Positions 58,445-64,000 of a DNA stretch of 64,000 nt are shown in pieces. The stretch's first letter is position 1; each line of letters begins with the position of its first letter. The notes under the pieces are model-generated. The model saw only the letters and a list, made by a program, of their open reading frames with translations. It was not told where the DNA came from and made no database searches. Source of the stretch: Providencia alcalifaciens DSM 30120 (GTDB taxonomy: Bacteria; Pseudomonadota; Gammaproteobacteria; Enterobacterales; Enterobacteriaceae); NCBI RefSeq assembly GCF_000173415.1, contig NZ_ABXW01000053.1:124001-188000 (forward strand), written 5' to 3'. Position numbers and translations under genes: made by a program.

Positions 58445-59920
58445 TTACTCAAACTCATTCCACGAGCGACCATCACGAGCGATCATGGCGACAGAGGCAA
58501 TCGGTCCCCATGTACCGGCTTGATAAGGTTTAGGCGCATCGTTATCCATCGCCCATGCTTCCATAATAGAATCAACCCATTTCCACGCCTCTTCCACTTC
58601 ATCACGGCGGACGAACAAGGCTTGAATACCACGCATCGCTTCTAACAATAAGCGCTCATAGGCATCTGCAAGATGCGTTTGGTTAAAGGTCTCAGAAAAG
58701 CTCAAGTCCAATTTAGTCGTCTGTAAACGGTGTTTATGATCCAAGCCTGGAGCCTTGTTCATAATTTCGATATCAATCCCTTCATCAGGTTGCAGACGGA
58801 TCGTCAATTTGTTTTGTGGTAAATCTTGGTAGCTTTCAGAGAAAATATTCAATGCAGGTTTTTTAAAATACACCACAACTTCTGAACATTTGGCAGGAAG
58901 ACGCTTACCTGTACGCAAATAGAATGGTACGCCAGCCCAGCGCCAATCATCAATATCCACACGCAAAGCCACGAAAGACTCCGTCTGGCTCTGCTTGTTC
59001 GCGCCTTCTTCTTCTAAGTAGCCCGGTACTTTCTTACCTTGCACAAAGCCCGCAGTATATTGACCGCGTACGGCTTTCTCACGCACGTTTGTGTGATCAA
59101 TACGACGTAAAGAACGCAGCACTTTCACTTTTTCGTCACGAATACGGTCAGTGGTTAAATCAGCAGGAGGAGACATCGCGATCATGGTTAAAATTTGCAG
59201 AAGGTGATTTTGCACCATGTCTCGCATTTGACCCGCCTGATCAAAATACCCCCACCGACCTTCGATTCCAACCTCTTCTGCCACGGTAATCTGCACATGA
59301 TCAATGGTGCGATTATCCCAGTTATTAATAAATAAAGAGTTTGCAAAACGCAGAGCCAGCAAGTTCAGTACCGTTTCTTTGCCTAGATAGTGGTCGATTC
59401 GGTAAACTTGGCTTTCATCAAAATATTTCGCAACTTCGTTATTAATCTGTTGAGAAGATGCTAAATCCGTCCCTAATGGTTTTTCCATCACGACACGGTT
59501 TGGTTTTTTGTTCAATCCTGCATAGCCTAGCCCCTGACACATTTCACCGAATGTGCTTGGTGGCATGGCAAAATAGTGAATCGCCGGCTGCGTGTCTTGT
59601 TTAAGCATATCGGCTAAACGCACAAAATTATCGGTTTCACTCACATCTAGATTACAAAAATCTAAACGTGCGCTCATTCGCTCCCATAATGTTGGATCTA
59701 ATTCTTCCTTCAAAAAGTCATTCAATGCCTTTTTGACAAATTCCACATAATCGCTCTGTTCCCATTGGGCACGACCAACGCCGATAATGCGAGTATCTGG
59801 ATGGATATAACCTGCTTTTTCCAGTTGATACAATGATGGAAGTAACTTGCGACGCGCTAGGTCACCTTTAGTGCCGAAAATAATCAGGTCACAAGCTTGA
59901 GCAGCATTATGTACCGCCAT
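58445..59920 (-). CDS. zwf: Glucose-6-phosphate 1-dehydrogenase
   Basis: 491 residues (E. coli 491). NADP motif FGTKGDLARRKLLPS (about residue 17), active-site RIDHYLGKE, and EKPLGTDLASS. First step of the oxidative pentose phosphate pathway. ATG 59920 has GAGGAG upstream; the frame's earlier TTG is the wrong start. Divergent from hexR, its likely repressor, as in E. coli. Confidence 0.97.
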   Translation of the reverse strand: MAVHNAAQACDLIIFGTKGDLARRKLLPSLYQLEKAGYIHPDTRIIGVGRAQWEQSDYVEFVKKALNDFLKEELDPTLWERMSARLDFCNLDVSETDNFVRLADMLKQDTQPAIHYFAMPPSTFGEMCQGLGYAGLNKKPNRVVMEKPLGTDLASSQQINNEVAKYFDESQVYRIDHYLGKETVLNLLALRFANSLFINNWDNRTIDHVQITVAEEVGIEGRWGYFDQAGQMRDMVQNHLLQILTMIAMSPPADLTTDRIRDEKVKVLRSLRRIDHTNVREKAVRGQYTAGFVQGKKVPGYLEEEGANKQSQTESFVALRVDIDDWRWAGVPFYLRTGKRLPAKCSEVVVYFKKPALNIFSESYQDLPQNKLTIRLQPDEGIDIEIMNKAPGLDHKHRLQTTKLDLSFSETFNQTHLADAYERLLLEAMRGIQALFVRRDEVEEAWKWVDSIMEAWAMDNDAPKPYQAGTWGPIASVAMIARDGRSWNEFE

Positions 59921-59950
59921 GTTGGTTCTCCTCAATCTGCGGAATTTAGA

Positions 59951-60009
59951 AACTATCTCATTAGAGCCCAGAAAAACTGAGCGCGAAACGCCACTCTAAT
60001 AAGATAGGT
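59951..60009 (-). promoter_or_regulatory. Long stem-loop in the zwf leader
   Basis: AACTATCTCATTAGAG and CTCTAATAAGATAGGTT form about 15 pairs with one mismatch and one bulge, enclosing 27 nt. It ends 30 nt before the zwf ATG. No T run; possibly a leader RNA element. Confidence 0.45.
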
Positions 60010-60380
60010 TCTGGATATCGTATTATAAAAATATAATCGTTTGCCTGCTAATGTACCCGTTTGCTACTGCTCAGTAAATATTGATGACACGGGTCACAGT
60101 TTTTATGCTGAAAAATCCAGCATACCCAGTCTTCAACAAAATTTTTTATCACTGAATGCTTCCAGCTTTTGTTAGAAAATAACGATTTATGTAATCCGTT
60201 TTCTTAGTTGAAAATTAGATACGGGTCATATTTTCGTAAAAAAAGCCCTTAGTTAACCCCAGTGTATAGATAGCTTACTATCAACACGTAGTATATTTTC
60301 AGTCATATCTGGATGTTAATGCCACCATACTCCGATGGCAGAAATATTTCCCCTTTTGCTGAAATAGGCACTTTTGCTAT

Positions 60381-61226
60381 ATGAATATTTTAGAACAAAT
60401 GAAAACCAGCATCGATTTTTTGAGTAAATCAGAAAAAAAGGTGGCAGAAGTCATTTTAGGGATGCCCCAAAGTGCTATTCATTTGAGTATCGCCGCATTG
60501 GCTCAATTGGCGGATGTTAGTGAGCCTACTGTTAATCGATTTTGCCGCAAAATGGAAACCAAAGGGTTTCCAGATTTTAAATTGAAACTGGCGCAGAATC
60601 TCGCCAATGGTACGCCTTATGTAAATCGCCATATTGAAGAAACAGACACCGTCAACACATATACCCATAAAATATTCGAGTCCGCGATGGCGGGACTGGA
60701 TAATGTCAAGCACACCCTTGATACCAACGCAATTAATCGCGCAGTAGATTTACTGACTCAAGCTCGCAAAATCAGTTTTTTTGGATTTGGGGCTTCCGCC
60801 GCGGTTGCTCATGATGCCATGAACAAATTCTTCCGGTTTAATATTCCAGTCATATACTTTGATGATATTGTCATGCAACGTATGAGCTGCATCAATAGTA
60901 GTGAAGGCGATGTGATTGTGTTGATTTCACACACGGGTCGTACAAAGGCCTTAGTCGATATGGCACAGCTCGCTCGCCATAATGATGCAACAGTTATCGC
61001 TATCACATCAGAGGGCTCCCCCCTGGCTAAAGAAGCCAGCCTATCAATTATTATCGATGTCCCTGAAGACACGGACATGTATATGCCAATGGTCTCCAGA
61101 ATGGCACAGCTCGCAGTGATTGATGTGTTAACAACCGGATTTACTTTGCGCCGAGGCGAAAAATTTAGAGATAACTTGAAACGGGTCAAAGAAGCATTAC
61201 GCGATTCGCGGTTTGATAATGTCTGA
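60381..61226 (+). CDS. hexR: HexR, RpiR-family regulator of central carbon metabolism
   Basis: 281 residues (E. coli 289). N-terminal HTH_6 (SEPTVNRFCRKMETKGFPDFK, about 50-70) and C-terminal SIS sugar-phosphate domain (FFGFGASAAVAHDAM, LISHTGRTKALVDMA). It binds 2-keto-3-deoxy-6-phosphogluconate in relatives and controls zwf, edd-eda and glycolytic genes. Start: the ATG at 60381 matches the E. coli N-terminus, though its ribosome site is poor. Confidence 0.95.
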   Translation: MNILEQMKTSIDFLSKSEKKVAEVILGMPQSAIHLSIAALAQLADVSEPTVNRFCRKMETKGFPDFKLKLAQNLANGTPYVNRHIEETDTVNTYTHKIFESAMAGLDNVKHTLDTNAINRAVDLLTQARKISFFGFGASAAVAHDAMNKFFRFNIPVIYFDDIVMQRMSCINSSEGDVIVLISHTGRTKALVDMAQLARHNDATVIAITSEGSPLAKEASLSIIIDVPEDTDMYMPMVSRMAQLAVIDVLTTGFTLRRGEKFRDNLKRVKEALRDSRFDNV

Positions 61227-61426
61227 AAGATGGATACAACAATGTTAAAAATGGGTTCTTAATTCTATCGGTACCAAATAGTTTTTATTCTCCCGATGGC
61301 TTTAAGAAATTTGCTGTATATAATAGCTGTGCTCGTGTCAGCACCCCTATTTGCAGTAAATAGGTTTCAAAATGGAGTGAAAAGGCTTCACTTATATTTG
61401 TACCATTACAGGTCACGGAGTAATAC

Positions 61427-62869
61427 ATGTCTAGACGGCTTAGAAGAACTAAAATTGTTACAACCCTTGGTCCGGCAACCGATCGTGATAATAATCTAGA
61501 AAAAATTATCAATGCTGGCGCTAACGTTGTTCGCCTTAATTTCTCTCACGGAACTCCTGAAGACCACATGGCCCGCGCAAACAAAGTGCGCGAGATTGCG
61601 GCTCGATTAGGGCGTCACGTCGCTATCCTTGGGGATCTACAAGGTCCGAAAATTCGTGTTTCTACTTTTAAAGACGGTAAAGTTTTCCTCAATATTGGTG
61701 ACAAATTCACACTGGATGCCTCATTAGGCAAAGGTGAAGGTGACCAACATAAAGTCGGTATCGATTACAAAGGCTTACCTGCTGATGTTGTCCCTGGCGA
61801 TATTCTTCTGCTAGACGATGGTCGTGTGCAGTTAAAAGTTCGTGAAGTTCAAGGCTTGCAAGTGTTCACTGAAGTGACTGTAGGCGGACAACTGTCTAAC
61901 AATAAAGGCATTAACAAACTAGGTGGTGGCTTATCCGCAGAAGCCCTCACTGAAAAAGACAAAGCTGATATTATTACCGCAGCCAAAATTAATGTCGACT
62001 TTTTAGCCGTGTCTTTCCCTCGCTCCGGTGAGGATCTTGATTATGCTCGCCGTTTAGCGCGTGATGCAGGCTGTGAATGCCAAATTGTTGCGAAAGTTGA
62101 GCGTGCTGAAGCTGTTGCCACTGATGACATTATGGATGAAGTGATCCTCGCATCAGATGTCGTGATGGTCGCCCGTGGTGATTTAGGTGTCGAAATTGGC
62201 GACCCTGAGCTAGTCGCTGTACAAAAGAAACTGATCCGTCGTTCACGTCAATTGAACCGTGTAGTGATCACCGCAACTCAAATGATGGAGTCAATGATCA
62301 CTAACCCAATGCCAACCCGCGCCGAAGTTATGGACGTGGCAAACGCCGTTTTAGATGGTACGGATGCGGTTATGTTATCGGCAGAAACGGCTGCGGGACA
62401 ATACCCAGCAGAAACCGTCGCCGCAATGGCGCAAGTCTGCTTTGGCGCAGAAAAAATGCCAGGTCTGAATATTTCTAAACACCGTTTAGATGCTGAGTTT
62501 GAAAGTTCTGAAGACGCGATTGCCATGTCAACCATGTACGCGGCTAACCACCTGAAAGGTGTTAAGGCAATCATCGCCATGACAGAATCAGGACGAACAG
62601 CTCGTATCATGTCACGTATCAGCTCTGGCTTACCAATTTTTGCTATGTCACGCCATGAAAAAACACTGAATCAATGTTCTCTGTACCGTGGCGTCACGCC
62701 TGTCTTCTGTAGCACGCATACTGATGGAATTGCCGCTGCAAGCGAAGCGATCGCGCGTCTACGTGACAACGGTTACTTAATGGTTGGTGACACGGTTATC
62801 GTGACACAAGGTGACCAAATGGGCACCATCGGCAGCACCAATACCTGCCGTATTTTAGTCGTTGAATAA
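61427..62869 (+). CDS. pykA: Pyruvate kinase II
   Basis: 480 residues (E. coli 480). [16 protein letters not shown], metal and phosphate loop [10 protein letters not shown], catalytic [11 protein letters not shown], and [13 protein letters not shown]. Converts PEP and ADP to pyruvate and ATP; the AMP-activated type by similarity. CACGGAGTAATAC precedes the ATG. Follows hexR, as in E. coli. Confidence 0.97.
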   Translation: MSRRLRRTKIVTTLGPATDRDNNLEKIINAGANVVRLNFSHGTPEDHMARANKVREIAARLGRHVAILGDLQGPKIRVSTFKDGKVFLNIGDKFTLDASLGKGEGDQHKVGIDYKGLPADVVPGDILLLDDGRVQLKVREVQGLQVFTEVTVGGQLSNNKGINKLGGGLSAEALTEKDKADIITAAKINVDFLAVSFPRSGEDLDYARRLARDAGCECQIVAKVERAEAVATDDIMDEVILASDVVMVARGDLGVEIGDPELVAVQKKLIRRSRQLNRVVITATQMMESMITNPMPTRAEVMDVANAVLDGTDAVMLSAETAAGQYPAETVAAMAQVCFGAEKMPGLNISKHRLDAEFESSEDAIAMSTMYAANHLKGVKAIIAMTESGRTARIMSRISSGLPIFAMSRHEKTLNQCSLYRGVTPVFCSTHTDGIAAASEAIARLRDNGYLMVGDTVIVTQGDQMGTIGSTNTCRILVVE

Positions 62870-62890
62870 TCATTAGCTCTTCTATAAATT

Positions 62891-62910
62891 AAGGGAGCCT
62901 GTGCTCCCTT
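62891..62910 (+). terminator. Terminator after pykA
   Basis: AAGGGAGC and GCTCCCTT pair perfectly around CTGT, followed by TTCTCTTT. Confidence 0.85.
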
Positions 62911-62922
62911 TTCTCTTTAATT

Positions 62923-63933
62923 TCAATGATATTGTAAATTAAACTGTAACGTCCCATTCGCTTTTCCCCCTCGCGTCTTTTCCTCTGTTTGAATATAAAC
63001 TGCCTCCAAAGGAATAACATAGTGTTGCGCACTATTTAAGCGAGAAACTTGTAACGTTTGGTTCAATTTAATCGGTCGCCCTTTATATTTAATTTGGATC
63101 CCAAAACCTTGGGCAGTTTCTCGATGCTCTGCATTATTGAGTGCAATGGTGCCGGGTAACCCACTCGAGTCGCCCATCCCCATAAAATGAATTTTTATTG
63201 GTGAAGTTTCATCACAATCCAGTTCAATTTTAAACCGTTTGCGACTATTCATAAGCGTAGACCCTACACCACGAGCCCCGGATTTATCTACTTGACCGAA
63301 TGCCACATTGACGATGGTATTTTTAACTTCGCATCCATTCGCAACAACCGGAATAGGCGACAACCAAATTTTAGGTTCAAAATTGCCCACAATATCTTGG
63401 GTAATAAACCGATTATTAAAAACGATAAACATCGCAGCACTGGTGGATTGTAATAGCTGAGTATTCACGCGTGGGCGTATTTTATAGAACTCAGCCTTTA
63501 AGGTGACATTGTAATTACCTTTAGATGCTGAGCTGGGACATAAAAAGCGATTTGCCGGGTTTCCGTCACGACTATTTTTACCATTCACATACCCTCTTGC
63601 TGAACATGGGCTATTAACCGAGCCATGCAAAGCAAACCCAATGCCAGATAACCCTATTTCCTTAACAGCTCCAACACCTGCGATTTGATAATGCCCATCA
63701 AAAATTCCCGGTAAATTAATGCCAACCCTTGTTGTGCCTGTCTCATTCCACCACACCCAAGGCGTATAAGTACCTAACTCTATCGTTGCAATATGTGTGT
63801 TGATGGGAGCACTTTTAGGAACATACAGCGTTTCGGTGATGGGCACGGTATACGTTGAAAATTCAGCACGATAATCAGCAAACGCTATTGATGAAAACAA
63901 CAGCATTCCGATATAAATAGCAAATTGATTCAT
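62923..63933 (-). CDS. Two-domain fimbrial tip adhesin of a second operon
   Basis: 336 residues. Signal peptide (GMLLFSSIAFA), an N-terminal lectin-like domain with Cys near residues 106 and 129 (SPCSARGY, FLCPSSA), and a pilin domain from about 198 (VVANGCEVKNTIVNVAFG, with the second Cys in ELDCDE) ending LQFNLQYH. ATG 63933 has AGAGGATTT upstream. Last gene of an operon that continues beyond the window; convergent with pykA. FimH-like in plan; the receptor is unknown. Confidence 0.85.
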   Translation of the reverse strand: MNQFAIYIGMLLFSSIAFADYRAEFSTYTVPITETLYVPKSAPINTHIATIELGTYTPWVWWNETGTTRVGINLPGIFDGHYQIAGVGAVKEIGLSGIGFALHGSVNSPCSARGYVNGKNSRDGNPANRFLCPSSASKGNYNVTLKAEFYKIRPRVNTQLLQSTSAAMFIVFNNRFITQDIVGNFEPKIWLSPIPVVANGCEVKNTIVNVAFGQVDKSGARGVGSTLMNSRKRFKIELDCDETSPIKIHFMGMGDSSGLPGTIALNNAEHRETAQGFGIQIKYKGRPIKLNQTLQVSRLNSAQHYVIPLEAVYIQTEEKTRGGKANGTLQFNLQYH

Positions 63934-63940
63934 AAATCCT

Positions 63941-64000
63941 CTACTGGCATGTTCCTTCAATGAATTGAATATTTGAATTACTCAAGTCAATATGAAGCGG
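63941..64000 (-). CDS. 3' end of an upstream fimbrial-operon gene (partial)
   Basis: An open frame from the window edge gives 19 residues (PLHIDLSNSNIQFIEGTCQ) before a TAG 7 bp upstream of the adhesin start. The tight spacing fits an operon. It is too short to name the product. Confidence 0.45.
   Translation of the reverse strand, partial: PLHIDLSNSNIQFIEGTCQ

Overview
The window looks like a chromosomal segment of an enteric gammaproteobacterium of the Morganellaceae, most likely Providencia. It is AT-rich. Its core genes closely match Escherichia coli proteins in recognisable blocks: fnr-uspE, pntAB-ydgH-ydgI, hrpA/azoR, ydbH-ynbE-ydbL, ldhA-hslJ, ycgL-ycgM-ycgN, minCDE, rnd-fadD-yeaY-tsaB-yoaA/yoaB, mdtJI and zwf/hexR/pykA. 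A tyrosine decarboxylase-tyrosine permease pair and an MrpJ-type fimbrial regulator fit this group. No rRNA, tRNA, IS element, prophage or CRISPR array was recognised.

Layout. 1-2.3 kb: the 3' end of an ABC-F ATPase gene, then a YqjI-like PadR regulator with a small partner gene, a perfect Fur-type palindrome and a paired operator-like repeat. 2.4-5.6 kb: a tyramine-forming tyrDC-tyrP operon with a TyrR box. 6-26.9 kb: mostly core metabolism, redox and envelope genes. 27.4-32.9 kb: an MrpJ-like regulator convergent with a four-gene chaperone-usher operon whose usher gene is frameshifted, followed by 1.5 kb of AT-rich DNA without genes. 34.4-39 kb: ycgN, ycgM, a lytic transglycosylase, a frameshifted ycgL and minCDE. 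39-45.2 kb: an accessory operon between minE and rnd encoding a hemophilin-like secreted protein, a Slam/type XI secretion outer-membrane protein, a TonB-dependent receptor and a dedicated TonB. 45.7-53 kb: rnd, fadD, yeaY, tsaB, yoaA and yoaB. 53.3-55.4 kb: a colicin A-type pore-forming bacteriocin, read in three pieces through two compensating frameshifts, with a convergent immunity gene and an 11-copy AAAATC repeat just upstream. 55.7-62.9 kb: mdtJI with a possible leader peptide, pdxK, zwf, hexR and pykA. 62.9-64 kb: the end of a second fimbrial operon.

How the parts work together. The 39-45 kb operon reads as a complete heme-scavenging device. The cargo is exported through the Sec system and the Slam-like barrel, captures heme outside, and returns it to the receptor, which is powered by the local TonB. 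Perfect stem-loops sit in two of its gaps. The bacteriocin and its immunity gene form a contact- or release-killing module with possible repeat-length control. tyrDC and tyrP form a decarboxylase/antiporter cycle.

Caution: four loci (usher, ycgL, the bacteriocin and a small ORF at 58.1 kb) are restored to full frame by 1-2 base changes. Four of the five lesions lie in A or T runs. Because ycgL is normally intact, sequencing or assembly error is a serious alternative to real mutation.
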